Notes: a model not told the origin generated them from the letters alone. DNA of 64,000 bases from Streptomyces olivaceus (GCF_000721235.1 NZ_JOFH01000001.1:310001-374000); one strand, 5' to 3'. Numbered from the stretch's first letter, positions 45,142 through 53,019 are shown. Translations and numbers: made by a program.

Positions 45142-45359
45142 GGCGTTGCCTCCACGGGGTAGTTGTCGGGCAGGGGGTCGATGCCGCGGATGTCGACGGG
45201 GCCGACCAGTCCGTCGACGTGGACGACGGTCAGGCCGTGCTGCACGTCGACCGCGGCGGTGCGGGTGCGGGTGGTGCGGGGGCGTTCCGCCTGCGTCTCC
45301 GGGAAGGCGCGGACCGGCGTGCCGACGGCGTACAGGCGGTTGAAGGTCTCGGCGTCCAT
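45138..45359 (-). CDS. Small protein, paralogue of the 45649 N-terminus
   Basis: The 73-residue protein begins MDAETFNRLYAVGTPVRAFP and has TTRTRTAAVDVQHGLTVVHV, matching the first 75 residues of the gene at 45649 (AEQWNALHPVGTLVFAYP, RLVTRTRTAAQL) position by position. It looks like a small beta-barrel. A GTG at 45362 overlapping the upstream stop is an alternative start. The duplication suggests a shared binding role. Confidence 0.7.
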   Translation of the reverse strand: MDAETFNRLYAVGTPVRAFPETQAERPRTTRTRTAAVDVQHGLTVVHVDGLVGPVDIRGIDPLPDNYPVEATP

Positions 45360-45652
45360 CACGACGCCTCCTGGGCTCGGCGGCGAAGCTGGACGGCGAT
45401 GTCGCGGCACAGTCCCTGCTCGACCGAGCCAGCCCCGTAGCGGGCGACCAGATCGGCGGCAGCCGTGAACGCGGCAGCCGTGGCACGGTCGCGTTCGGCG
45501 CGGACCGCGGCCAACTCGGCGAGGAGCTCGCGGGTTCCGTCGGCCGGGCCGTGGGCCGAGCAGCAGGCGAACCCGATGTTCGGGTGGCCCTCGTACACGG
45601 CGACCGCTGCGGCGATCTCAGCTTCGCGCTGCGGCGACAGGCGGGCGGTCAT
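45359..45652 (-). CDS. Helical protein, 97 aa
   Basis: The protein begins MTARLSPQREAEIAAAVAVY and has a CCSAHGPADG turn, then long helices (LLAELAAVRAERDRATAAAF). It ends in EAS carrying the GAGG site of the next gene. Coiled-coil formation is likely. No family is recognised. Confidence 0.62.
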   Translation of the reverse strand: MTARLSPQREAEIAAAVAVYEGHPNIGFACCSAHGPADGTRELLAELAAVRAERDRATAAAFTAAADLVARYGAGSVEQGLCRDIAVQLRRRAQEAS

Positions 45653-46413
45653 GACGCCTCCCCGTTGTTGAGTCGGCGGGCGTCGGTGGCGGCGCCGCGC
45701 ATGACGCGGGCCCGGTAGCCGTGCTGGTCTGTCTCGGCGTCAGCCAGACCGTCGAAGAAAGCGGCGGCCTCCTCGAAGGCGGCGGTTCGGGCCTCGGCGG
45801 TCAGCTCGTCGATGGCGTCGCGGTAGTGGGCGGTGCCGATGAAAGCCCGGACGGCGCCCCGGTCCAGCTTCGAGGCGAGCGTCCCGATGGCGTCGGCCTG
45901 GAGGGCGTGCTGCTTACTGCCGGTGGAGTAGTACTCGCTGGCCTTCTTCACCAGCCAGTCGACGGTCTCGACCTTGGCCTCGGCGAGGATCTGGGCACGG
46001 TAGGCGTCGACCAACTTCTGTGCGCTGGTCTCGTCGCCACCCCGGCGGGACGCCAGCCCCGACACGATCGCCTCGGCGGGCGTGCGGGTGGCCTTGCACC
46101 AGCGGCAGGCGAGCCCGTTCCCCCAGTCGTGACCGGGCGGGTTCGTCGGGCACGTGGCAGCCTGCTCGGCCGCCATCTCAGCCGCGAGAGCCTCCGCCCA
46201 CACCTCCTCCGACACCGGGTCGACGTGGGTCAGCGCGATGTAGGCGCCCTCCCCCTCCACCCAGACCACCGGGTCACCGGACGCGGACAGTTGGGCTGCG
46301 GTGCGGGTGCGGGTCACGAGGCGGGTACCCGTGCCGTCCTCCGGACGGCAGCCCGGGTAGGCGAACACCAGAGTGCCGACCGGGTGCAGGGCGTTCCACT
46401 GCTCGGCATTCAC
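45649..46413 (-). CDS. Two-domain unknown protein, 254 aa
   Basis: The first 75 residues (VNAEQWNALHPVGTLVFAYP, RLVTRTRTAAQLSASG) match the small gene at 45138. A Cys pair CRWCKATRT with an upstream CPTNPPGHDW follows near residue 97-110 (possible zinc), then a helical second half with AFEEAAAFFDGLADAET. It may be a longer form built on the same small domain. Function is unknown. Confidence 0.68.
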   Translation of the reverse strand: MNAEQWNALHPVGTLVFAYPGCRPEDGTGTRLVTRTRTAAQLSASGDPVVWVEGEGAYIALTHVDPVSEEVWAEALAAEMAAEQAATCPTNPPGHDWGNGLACRWCKATRTPAEAIVSGLASRRGGDETSAQKLVDAYRAQILAEAKVETVDWLVKKASEYYSTGSKQHALQADAIGTLASKLDRGAVRAFIGTAHYRDAIDELTAEARTAAFEEAAAFFDGLADAETDQHGYRARVMRGAATDARRLNNGEAS

Positions 46414-47159
46414 GACGCCACCTCGGTTCCCTCGGCCGCCTGGTCGGCGAGCTTCTCCAGGTGCTCGGCTGCGGCGTCCAAGCCGTGCGTGTAGCCGTTG
46501 AGGTACTCGCGGGAGTACTCGCCGTCCGACGGGCGACTCTCCATGCCCTCGACGGCCGTCGACGCCTCGGAGAAGACGCTGGACCGGTAGGCGCGCGGCT
46601 GGGCGAACGGGTCGTCCGCGTGCGGCATCGCCTGGTTGTAGAGCCACTGGGCTCCCAGCGCGTCCGCGCCGGGGTCGGTCGAGTCGAAGATGAACGACGA
46701 CAGCGAACGGCCAGCCGCCGCCAGGGCGTTCTCCAACTCGGCGATGCGGGCCGCCTGCCGCTTCTCCACCGTCTCCGCCTCGTGCTGCGGGGTGAAGACC
46801 TGGGTGCCGTACTTGGTGGCGGTGGCGCACGGCCAGCCCGTGACGACGCCGTCCTCCCAGCAGACCGCGCACAGCCACGAGTTCGGCACGCCGCAGTCGT
46901 CGAAGACGGGAACGTGGAAGCGGGCCGGGAGCTTCGCGTTCTCCTCCAGGGAGAAGCCGGCGAGGATCTCGTAGTGCGGGTGGTCGGGGGCCTGGAGGAG
47001 CGTGGCGCGCTGGGCGCAGCCCTCGTGCTCCACCGGCTCCCCGGCCGCGACGTTGCCACGGCAGGTGCCGCACGCGGACGGGTCAGCGGAGGTGCTGCCC
47101 TTGGCGAGGAACTCGGAGCGGGCCTTGACCCAGAACGGGTCGAGATCGGAGACGGTCAT
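46410..47159 (-). CDS. Unknown protein with two Cys clusters, 249 aa
   Basis: The protein begins MTVSDLDPFWVKARSEFLAK and contains CGTCRGNVAAG, later CGVPNSWLCAVCWEDG, then coiled coil (RQAARIAELENALAAAGRSL). The C-terminal part is helical (GYTHGLDAAAEHLEKLAD). The Cys sets could hold zinc. It is coupled on both sides (ATGA, GTGA). No family is recognised. Confidence 0.66.
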   Translation of the reverse strand: MTVSDLDPFWVKARSEFLAKGSTSADPSACGTCRGNVAAGEPVEHEGCAQRATLLQAPDHPHYEILAGFSLEENAKLPARFHVPVFDDCGVPNSWLCAVCWEDGVVTGWPCATATKYGTQVFTPQHEAETVEKRQAARIAELENALAAAGRSLSSFIFDSTDPGADALGAQWLYNQAMPHADDPFAQPRAYRSSVFSEASTAVEGMESRPSDGEYSREYLNGYTHGLDAAAEHLEKLADQAAEGTEVAS

Positions 47160-47503
47160 CGGCCGTTCTCCTTCCGATACGTGGAACCGGTGATGCCACC
47201 CGGAGTCATGCCGATACCGGTTCCGCTCGCCATGAAGCTGCCCGCGGACTGGTAGCCGCGTCCGGTGCGACTGGGGGCGTTGGAGCGGAGCTTCTCCGTC
47301 CACTCGCCCCAACTGACGTGCACGTGCGTGCCCGCCACGAGCGCCGCGTGCAGAGCGGCGGAGTACGGCAGCAGGTAGTCGTGGCGGCCGTGGGCGTACT
47401 TCAGGTCGTTGCACAGGCTGCAGTGGCAGCCCATGCCGTCTTTGCCGGACAGTTCGTCGTCGAACGGGGAGAAGTCCAGCGGAGTCTGGGATGATCGAGG
47501 CAC
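47156..47503 (-). CDS. Hypothetical protein, 115 aa
   Basis: The protein begins MPRSSQTPLDFSPFDDELSG and has CHCSLCNDLKYAHGRHDYLL, with Cys and His likely binding metal. A Ser/Gly-rich basic tail follows (SGTGIGMTPGGITG). The GTG at 47503 follows AAAGGGG. It is the first gene of the long leftward run after the excisionase region. Confidence 0.62.
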   Translation of the reverse strand: MPRSSQTPLDFSPFDDELSGKDGMGCHCSLCNDLKYAHGRHDYLLPYSAALHAALVAGTHVHVSWGEWTEKLRSNAPSRTGRGYQSAGSFMASGTGIGMTPGGITGSTYRKENGR

Positions 47504-47594
47504 GTGAAGCCCCTTTCGTTGCGTGCTCTGGATGGGGTGGAGCGTGAGGTCGTCGCGGGCTTAGCGGGTCGCGGCGGCCTCTTTGCGTTGCCGG

Positions 47595-47921
47595 TCAGGC
47601 GGCAGCGCGGGCGGTGCTGAGCGGCTTGGCGTACTTGTTCGGCACGCGCTCGCCCTGGGCCTGCACCCAGCGGATGTGGTCGGCCGTCATGCGCGGCGAC
47701 TTGCCGACGTAGGTGTGGGGGATTCGGCCGGCCTGGATGTTCTCGACCACCCAGTTCTCGGTCTTGCCGAGGAGTTCGGCGGCCCGCGCCGGCGTGAACG
47801 CGGTCAGTTCCAGCTCGGCGGGGCTCGGGCCGGAGGCCAGTCGCTCAACAGCTGCGGTGAGCTGGGTCAGGTGCAGGATCAGGGTCTCGTCGGTGGGGGG
47901 ATCCAGATCGTTCTTGATCAC
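47595..47921 (-). CDS. Excisionase-like HTH protein
   Basis: The 108-residue protein has FTPARAAELLGKTENWVVEN and IQAGRIPHTYVGKSPRMTAD, the winged HTH layout of actinophage excisionases and MerR-type HTH_17 domains. Such a protein bends DNA at the attachment site so the integrase works backward. The GTG at 47921 has AAGGAG upstream. It lies 1.4 kb from the integrase. Its start overlaps the repressor gene by 77 bases, an unusual length. Confidence 0.75.
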   Translation of the reverse strand: MIKNDLDPPTDETLILHLTQLTAAVERLASGPSPAELELTAFTPARAAELLGKTENWVVENIQAGRIPHTYVGKSPRMTADHIRWVQAQGERVPNKYAKPLSTARAAA

Positions 47922-48126
47922 GGGGTGTCTCCTTGTGGGTTATGGCGGCGATTGGCACGGCGAGACGCTCGGCGTAGCGGTGGAGGGTTTCGGCTCCTGC
48001 TCCTTGTTGGTCGCGTTCGACCTTGGAGAGGAAGCCGACGTCTCGGCCGATGTCTTTGGCGAGCTGCTGAAGGCTGATCCCCCGTGCCTCGCGGATTGCC
48101 TTCATTGCGGCTCCGTTCGGTCTCAC
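47845..48126 (-). CDS. XRE-family repressor
   Basis: The 93-residue protein has AMKAIREARGISLQQLAKDI and GRDVGFLSKVERDQQG, a full XRE HTH, then HRYAERLAVPIAAITHKE and an Asp/His/Pro-rich tail. A minus-strand promoter (TTGCCT, 18 bases, TACGTT) ends six bases before the GTG at 48126, so a leaderless start there is favoured over the ATG at 48105. It is the likely immunity repressor, divergent from a second XRE gene. Confidence 0.8.
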   Translation of the reverse strand: MRPNGAAMKAIREARGISLQQLAKDIGRDVGFLSKVERDQQGAGAETLHRYAERLAVPIAAITHKETPRDQERSGSPHRRDPDPAPDPAHRSC

Positions 48127-48132
48127 ACCCGC

Positions 48133-48162
48133 AACGTAGACCCAATGAAGGCTGGAAGGCAA
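48133..48162 (-). promoter_or_regulatory. Promoter of the leaderless repressor
   Basis: On the minus strand, TTGCCT (48157-48162) and TACGTT (48133-48138) are 18 bases apart. The -10 box ends six bases before GTG 48126. Confidence 0.7.
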
Positions 48163-48180
48163 GCCGTTGCGCTGGATTCG

Positions 48181-48228
48181 TTGGGTGTAGTTCGGGATTG
48201 CTTGGGTGTGAGTGGCCGTGTTGGGTGT
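48181..48228. repeat. Three direct TTGGGTGT repeats
   Basis: TTGGGTGT occurs at 48181-48188, 48202-48209 and 48221-48228. Copies begin 21 and 19 bases apart, about two helical turns, so they lie on one face of the DNA. They sit upstream of the repressor promoter, between the two divergent XRE genes, the expected position for an immunity operator. Confidence 0.75.
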
Positions 48229-48383
48229 CGAACCCATGGCCATAGGAGTTCGGTGAGCAAGGGCGCACTCACGGCGCGCGAGCGCAACGAAGGGCCAACG
48301 AGGCAACAAAAATGCGCCCCCATCACCGATCAATCCTGGTCAATTGGGGGAATCGATGGGTGCGTGTTGCCAACCGGTGCGGC

Positions 48384-48938
48384 ATGATGAAGGCCATGAC
48401 AGAGGACCGGACCACCTGGCAGTGGGGCAAGCTCGGAGCAGCCATCAAGGCAGCCCGCGAAGCGCGCGGCCTCCGCCAGATCGACCTCGCCGAACGCGCC
48501 GGCGTCAGCGAGGGCACCGTCCAGAACCTCGAAGGCGGCGAACCGCGTTCGCGCATGCCGCAGAGCCTCGCCAAAGTCGAGCCCCACATCGGATGGGCGG
48601 CCGGCTCGGGCCTCGCCGTCCTCCGCGGCGGCGAACCGACCCTTGTCCCGGTCGTTCACGAAGCCACCGCCACGCTCGGACGCGGCAATGATCCGTTGCG
48701 GGAGAAGCTGCCGCTGCGGGTCGTCGACGAGTTGGAGAGCGACGACCCGCTGATCGACTCGCAGGTGATCCAACTGCCCGGCATTCCGGGCGCCCGCATG
48801 ACGGTAGTGGTGCACGGCAGTCGGGATGCGACGCCGGAGCAGATCCAGGAGGCACTGCTCGCCTGGCGGCGCGCCGAGGCGAACCTGCACCGCCTGCCGG
48901 ACGACCCCGACGAACCACGGGCAGCGAACGGGCAGTAA
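48384..48938 (+). CDS. XRE-family regulator with extended C-terminus
   Basis: The 184-residue protein has GKLGAAIKAAREARGLRQID and LAERAGVSEGTVQNLEGGE as an XRE HTH, and a C-terminal domain with VIQLPGIPGARMTVVVHGSR and a helix EQIQEALLAWRRAEANLHRL. It is divergent from the smaller XRE repressor. Together they could form a two-way switch. Alternative starts are the Met codons at 48387 and 48396. No clear ribosome site decides between them. Confidence 0.75.
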   Translation: MMKAMTEDRTTWQWGKLGAAIKAAREARGLRQIDLAERAGVSEGTVQNLEGGEPRSRMPQSLAKVEPHIGWAAGSGLAVLRGGEPTLVPVVHEATATLGRGNDPLREKLPLRVVDELESDDPLIDSQVIQLPGIPGARMTVVVHGSRDATPEQIQEALLAWRRAEANLHRLPDDPDEPRAANGQ

Positions 48939-49045
48939 CTATCTGCACAGTTCGTTGCGCACGATCCCTCCACATTTCACTCTCTGGTGTGGTCTCATAT
49001 CCGGACACCACAAAGGGGGGCACCCGTGGTGGTCTTGGGGGACCT

Positions 49046-49264
49046 ATGAATGTGCGGGTTCTGCGCGTGTCAGAGATGCCGTTCAACGTGGACGTCTGGG
49101 TTGACGACCGGGACAACGGCACCTTCGTCATCTACATCGACCGTGACCTGATCACGGACCGCGGCGCGGGGGCGCTGCAGCAGATGCTGGGCACCACCAT
49201 CGCCGGCTGGCGGCGGTTGGATGATTCACACGTCTACGCCACACTTCGAGCCGTCACCGGCTAA
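49046..49264 (+). CDS. Small protein preceding integrase, 72 aa
   Basis: The ATG at 49046 follows GGGGGA. The protein begins MNVRVLRVSEMPFNVDVWVD and is beta-rich (GTFVIYIDRDLITD), ending with a helix and VYATLRAVTG. It lies 23 bases before the integrase gene and is probably transcribed with it. It may be an accessory factor of integration; no family is recognised. Confidence 0.62.
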   Translation: MNVRVLRVSEMPFNVDVWVDDRDNGTFVIYIDRDLITDRGAGALQQMLGTTIAGWRRLDDSHVYATLRAVTG

Positions 49265-49287
49265 CCAACAGCTCGGCGAGGTGCACG

Positions 49288-50634
49288 ATGGCGTATGGGG
49301 AAAAGCGCAGCTACGACAAGAAGGCCCGCAAGTGGCGGTACCGCGGGCGGTACAAGAAGCCTGACGGGACGTGGGGGTCCGTCAGCAAGGACGACGAGGG
49401 GCAGCCGTTTCACACTGAGCGGGCTGCGGAGGAATACGCGCACGGTCTGGAAACCGACGTGCGCCGCAAGACGTACCTGGACCCGAAGAACAGCCGGATC
49501 ACTGTTCAGGAGTGGTCGGAGCTGTGGATCGAGTCGGTGGAGCTCGCCAACCGCAGCGACAAGACGTACCGGCAGCGCCTCCGGTCGGTGATCGTCCCGA
49601 GGTGGGGGAAGCTCGCCATGGGCGACGTCACCACCGTCGCCGTCAAGACCTGGGAGCAGCAGCTGCGCAAGCAGTACAAGCCCCGGTACGTCAAGTCGGT
49701 CATGTCGGTGCTGCGTGTCATGTTCGATGACGCGGTCGCCTCCAAAGTCCGTGCCGACAACCCCGTGCCCACGCTGCAGTCGCGGAGGCGCGGCAAGTTC
49801 AAGGGGAAGCAGGAGCACGACGAAGTCGTCATCGCGACCCCGCGCCAGGCGCTGCTGCTGGCGCGGAATGCGAAGGCGATGCGCGGCGTCGTCGGCTACA
49901 CGCTGGTCCTGACCGTCGCCTACTGCGGCCTGCGGATCTCCGAGGTCGCCGGTCTGCGCCGGGAGCACCTCGTCCTCGACGACCACGGCCAGGGATGCCG
50001 TCTCCTGGTGCAGGAGCAGAGCCAGTACGTGGACGGCGAGAAGCAGCAGGTGCCGCCGAAGTACGGGTCGACGGGCAGCATCATCCTGCCGCCGTTCCTC
50101 GCCGGCCTGCTGCGGCAGGTGCTGGCATCCCATGACAAGGAGTGGGTGTTCCCCAGTCCGACGGGCAAGAAGATGGACACCGGGGCCTACTTCTACGCTG
50201 ACATCTGGCGGCGCTGGGTCGACGGCCATCAGGCGGTACCCGACCGGCTGGGAAGGCCGGCGAGGCTCCCGAGCATGCAGGCCGTCGCCGGGATCCGGGA
50301 CATCGTGCCGCACGGGCTGCGGCACAGCATGAAGGTGTGGCTGGACGAGCTGAAGCATCCGCGGGTGGCGGTGGAGGAGCGGATGCGGCACGTCCTGCCG
50401 GGCGTGGAGGGCACGTACTCGCACACGACGCTGGCGATGGAGTTGGACATCGCCGCGGATCTGCAGAAGCTGTGGGAGACAGCGCTGGGGGTGAGGGACC
50501 ACCATCGGGAGTGGGAGGCTCCTCGGCCTCGCCGGAAGCGGCAGCAGGGGTTGAAGTTGATCTCCCAGGAATCTCCCACGGCCTTGCCGGTCGATGTTGC
50601 CGAGGTCGAGGCTGAGGGTGGTGAGGTCGCGTGA
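49288..50634 (+). CDS. int: Tyrosine recombinase integrase
   Basis: The 448-residue protein has an N-terminal arm-type DNA-binding region (AYGEKRSYDKKARKWRYRGR), a core-binding helix region (TVQEWSELWIESVELANRSD) and a catalytic domain: Arg in YCGLRISEVAG, HGLRH with the second Arg, and the nucleophile Tyr in EGTYSHTTLAM. A 60-residue basic tail follows. It reads outward to the element's right end, so the attachment site should lie just beyond 50634. The left site is outside the window. Confidence 0.93.
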   Translation: MAYGEKRSYDKKARKWRYRGRYKKPDGTWGSVSKDDEGQPFHTERAAEEYAHGLETDVRRKTYLDPKNSRITVQEWSELWIESVELANRSDKTYRQRLRSVIVPRWGKLAMGDVTTVAVKTWEQQLRKQYKPRYVKSVMSVLRVMFDDAVASKVRADNPVPTLQSRRRGKFKGKQEHDEVVIATPRQALLLARNAKAMRGVVGYTLVLTVAYCGLRISEVAGLRREHLVLDDHGQGCRLLVQEQSQYVDGEKQQVPPKYGSTGSIILPPFLAGLLRQVLASHDKEWVFPSPTGKKMDTGAYFYADIWRRWVDGHQAVPDRLGRPARLPSMQAVAGIRDIVPHGLRHSMKVWLDELKHPRVAVEERMRHVLPGVEGTYSHTTLAMELDIAADLQKLWETALGVRDHHREWEAPRPRRKRQQGLKLISQESPTALPVDVAEVEAEGGEVA

Positions 50635-50705
50635 GGGGTCCTCTGCCTTGGGGTTTCGGCTCTTCCGCGACTTCGTAGCCCGAGGCAACTGCCGGGGCGA
50701 TCCGG

Positions 50706-50740
50706 CCGTCTCGGACGATCCCCCGTGTCGCCCGAGACGG
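50706..50740 (+). terminator. Possible terminator after the integrase
   Basis: ccgtctcgg (50706-50714) and ccgagacgg (50732-50740) are exact complements with a 17-base loop, 70 bases beyond the integrase stop. The long loop makes it a weaker candidate. The element/chromosome junction should lie near here. Confidence 0.4.
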
Positions 50741-50792
50741 ACGGTGAACGAACCGGAACCCTGCGACCCGGCCCGTCTGCGCCGAGTATAGT

Positions 50793-50805
50793 TGGCTGCC
50801 AGCCA
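50793..50805. promoter_or_regulatory. Palindromic operator at the TetR promoter
   Basis: TGGCTG-C-CAGCCA is a perfect palindrome overlapping the end of a TATAGT -10 box (50787-50792) and 20 bases before the TetR ATG. TetR-family proteins usually repress their own promoter at such sites. Confidence 0.65.
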
Positions 50806-50824
50806 GTCAACGCAGGAGTACAGC

Positions 50825-51529
50825 ATGTCCCCGCGCAGCGCCTCGGTCAATGAAGAATTGCGGCGGCGTTCGAAGGAGCGGCTCCTGCACGCGGCCGTGG
50901 AGCTGGTGGGCGAGCGCGGCTACGAGGCGACCACGCTGGGCGACATCGCCGACCGGGCGGGCTCGGCGCGCGGACTGGTCTCGTACTACTTCCCCGGCAA
51001 GCGCCAGTTGGTGCAGTCCGCGGTGCACCGGCTGATGCACCGCACCCTGGAGGAGGCGCTGGAGCGCGAGCCGCGCACGGCCGAGGGGCCGGAGCGGATG
51101 GCACGGGCCATCGACGCGATCCTGGGACTGGCCCGGGACCGGCCGGTGCTCATGCGCCAGCACATGGCGGGCCTGCTGCAGGTTGAGGTGGGCTTCGTGC
51201 CGTGCCCGGAGCAGCGGCGGCTCGCGCAGCTGCTCCGGGACACCGTGGCCCGGCACGGCTCCCAGGACGTCGACCGCGACTACCCGATGCTGCGGGCGCA
51301 GCTGATGGGCGCCGTCTTCGCGGCCCTGATGCCCGGAGCGCCGATGCCGCTGTCCCAGCTGCGCACCGAGCTGTTCGAGCGCTACCGGCTGGCCCGGGAG
51401 CTGGGTGTCCCGCCGGACGCGGGGGCGCCCGGCGGGACGACGACGGACCTGTCGAGGTTCTTCGCGACGGGCGTGCCCGCCGCGGAGGACCCGGCCGGTC
51501 CGGCGCGACGGCAGGCTCAGTCGAAGTAG
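50825..51529 (+). CDS. TetR-family transcriptional regulator
   Basis: The 234-residue protein has a TetR HTH near residues 18-60 (RLLHAAVELVGERGYEATTL, then LGDIADRAGSARGLVSYYF) and a variable ligand domain, ending in a Pro/Ala-rich tail. The ATG at 50825 follows AGGAG. It is chromosomal, next to the element junction. The convergent LVIVD gene overlaps its end by 13 bases. The ligand is unknown. Confidence 0.9.
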   Translation: MSPRSASVNEELRRRSKERLLHAAVELVGERGYEATTLGDIADRAGSARGLVSYYFPGKRQLVQSAVHRLMHRTLEEALEREPRTAEGPERMARAIDAILGLARDRPVLMRQHMAGLLQVEVGFVPCPEQRRLAQLLRDTVARHGSQDVDRDYPMLRAQLMGAVFAALMPGAPMPLSQLRTELFERYRLARELGVPPDAGAPGGTTTDLSRFFATGVPAAEDPAGPARRQAQSK

Positions 51530-53019
51530 TCCGGCTGTGTCTGCGTGTTCAGCTCCTGCAGGCGGACCCGCTCGGCCGGGTCGGTGCGCCGGTCGCTGAG
51601 CTTGAGGACGTCGAAGCCCTTGGCGATGTCGTTCGAGTAGATGTAGCCGTTGTAGTAGTACGCCGACCACGAACCGCCCGTCGTCATCGCGTCGGTGGTC
51701 AGGGGACCCCGCTCGAAGTAGGCGATCTCCTTGGGCCGCGAGGAGTCGGTGAACTCCCAGACGGAGACGCCGCCCTGGTACCAGGCCTGGACCATGATGT
51801 CCTTGCCCTTGACCGGGATCAGCGAGCCGTTGTGGGCGACGCAGTTCTCGGTGTCCGCCTGGTGGCGCGGGATCTTGAAGTAGCTGCGGAAGACCAGCTT
51901 GCGGTGGTCGCCCCGGCCGACGATGTCGTAGATGCCGTCGGCGCCGCGGTCCGGGCCGATCTCCGCGTTGCAGGTGGCGGCGCCGCCGCCGCCCAACTCG
52001 TCGGTGAACACGACCTTGTTCGCCTTCTGGTTGAAGGTCGCCGAGTGCCAGAACGCGAAGTTCTCGTTGTCCTGGACACGGTCGATGACCTTCGGACGCT
52101 CGGGGTCCTTGATGGAGAACAGGATGCCGTCGCCCATGCAGGCGCCCGCCGCGAGGTCCTCCGACGGCAGGACGGTGATGTCGTGGCAGCCCGTGGTCTT
52201 GGACACGCCCGGGTTGGTGGGCCCGCCCGGGTTGCCGCCGCCGTCGGACCCCTCACCGGGGAACAGCACCGGGAAGCCGACCAGGGCCGCCCGCTCGGGC
52301 GCCTTGCGCGGCACCTTGATGACGGAGATGCCGTCGTGCGGGGGCTGGCAGTCGGGGTAGGAGGCGTCGGGCGAGTACGACGAGACGTAGATGTAGACGT
52401 TCTTGCCCTCGGGCACCAGCGTGTGGGTGTGCGAGCCGCAGGCGGTCTCGACGGCGGCGACGTACTTCGGGTTCCGCTTGTCGGTGATGTCGAAGACCTT
52501 CATGCCCTCCCAGGATGACTTCTCCGTCGCGGGCTGCGTGGTGCTGTTGCAACTGCTGTCGCTGCGCGAGGAGTCGGTCGAGAGGAACAGCAGGTTCCCG
52601 GAGACCGAGATGTCGTTCTGCGAGCCGGGGCACAGCACCTGGGCGACGGTCTTCGGCTTCTTCGGGTTCTTGATGTCGAAGACGCGGAAGCCGTCGTAGT
52701 TGCCGGCGAAGGCGTACCGGCCCTGGAAGGCCAGGTCCGAGTTGGTGCCGGGCAGCGAGTCCTTGGGGATGTTGGTCAGGTGCTCGATGTTGTCGGAGTG
52801 GACTATCTCGTCCTGGCCGGGTATCTCGCCGCTCCGGATGGCGTCGCGCACCTCGGCCTGCGCGCTCTTCGACACCTCCTTCGACGTGGCCGTGCCGTCC
52901 CCGGGATCGGGGGTGGCGACGGCCGGGCCGGCGGTGAGCAGCGCGGCGAGCAGGCCGGCGGCGGCAGCCCCGACTCCCAGGCGTCTGCGCCGCGTTCGCG
53001 GGTCGTTCAACAGGGTCAC
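51517..53019 (-). CDS. Secreted LVIVD-repeat beta-propeller protein
   Basis: The 500-residue protein has a signal peptide (RRRLGVGAAAAGLLAALLTA, ending AVA) and repeated strands of the LVIVD type (GYDGFRVFDIKNPKKP-like, GMKVFDITDKRNPKYVAAVE, VSVWEFTDSSRPKEIAYFER), which form a beta-propeller. Cys residues suggest disulfides in the exported protein. The GTG at 53019 follows GGAGGA. The family is common in Streptomyces; the role is not established. Confidence 0.85.
   Translation of the reverse strand: MTLLNDPRTRRRRLGVGAAAAGLLAALLTAGPAVATPDPGDGTATSKEVSKSAQAEVRDAIRSGEIPGQDEIVHSDNIEHLTNIPKDSLPGTNSDLAFQGRYAFAGNYDGFRVFDIKNPKKPKTVAQVLCPGSQNDISVSGNLLFLSTDSSRSDSSCNSTTQPATEKSSWEGMKVFDITDKRNPKYVAAVETACGSHTHTLVPEGKNVYIYVSSYSPDASYPDCQPPHDGISVIKVPRKAPERAALVGFPVLFPGEGSDGGGNPGGPTNPGVSKTTGCHDITVLPSEDLAAGACMGDGILFSIKDPERPKVIDRVQDNENFAFWHSATFNQKANKVVFTDELGGGGAATCNAEIGPDRGADGIYDIVGRGDHRKLVFRSYFKIPRHQADTENCVAHNGSLIPVKGKDIMVQAWYQGGVSVWEFTDSSRPKEIAYFERGPLTTDAMTTGGSWSAYYYNGYIYSNDIAKGFDVLKLSDRRTDPAERVRLQELNTQTQPDYFD

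Noticed and set aside
1..50640. CRISPR array, tRNA cluster or insertion sequence within the element.
   Set aside because: No regularly spaced repeats with unique spacers, no tRNA-like cloverleaf with a CCA-type end, and no transposase motif were seen on either strand.
51202..52518. A 438-codon plus-strand frame across TetR and the LVIVD gene.
   Set aside because: It is out of frame with TetR and antisense to the LVIVD gene; the sequence is Arg/Ala/Val low complexity.
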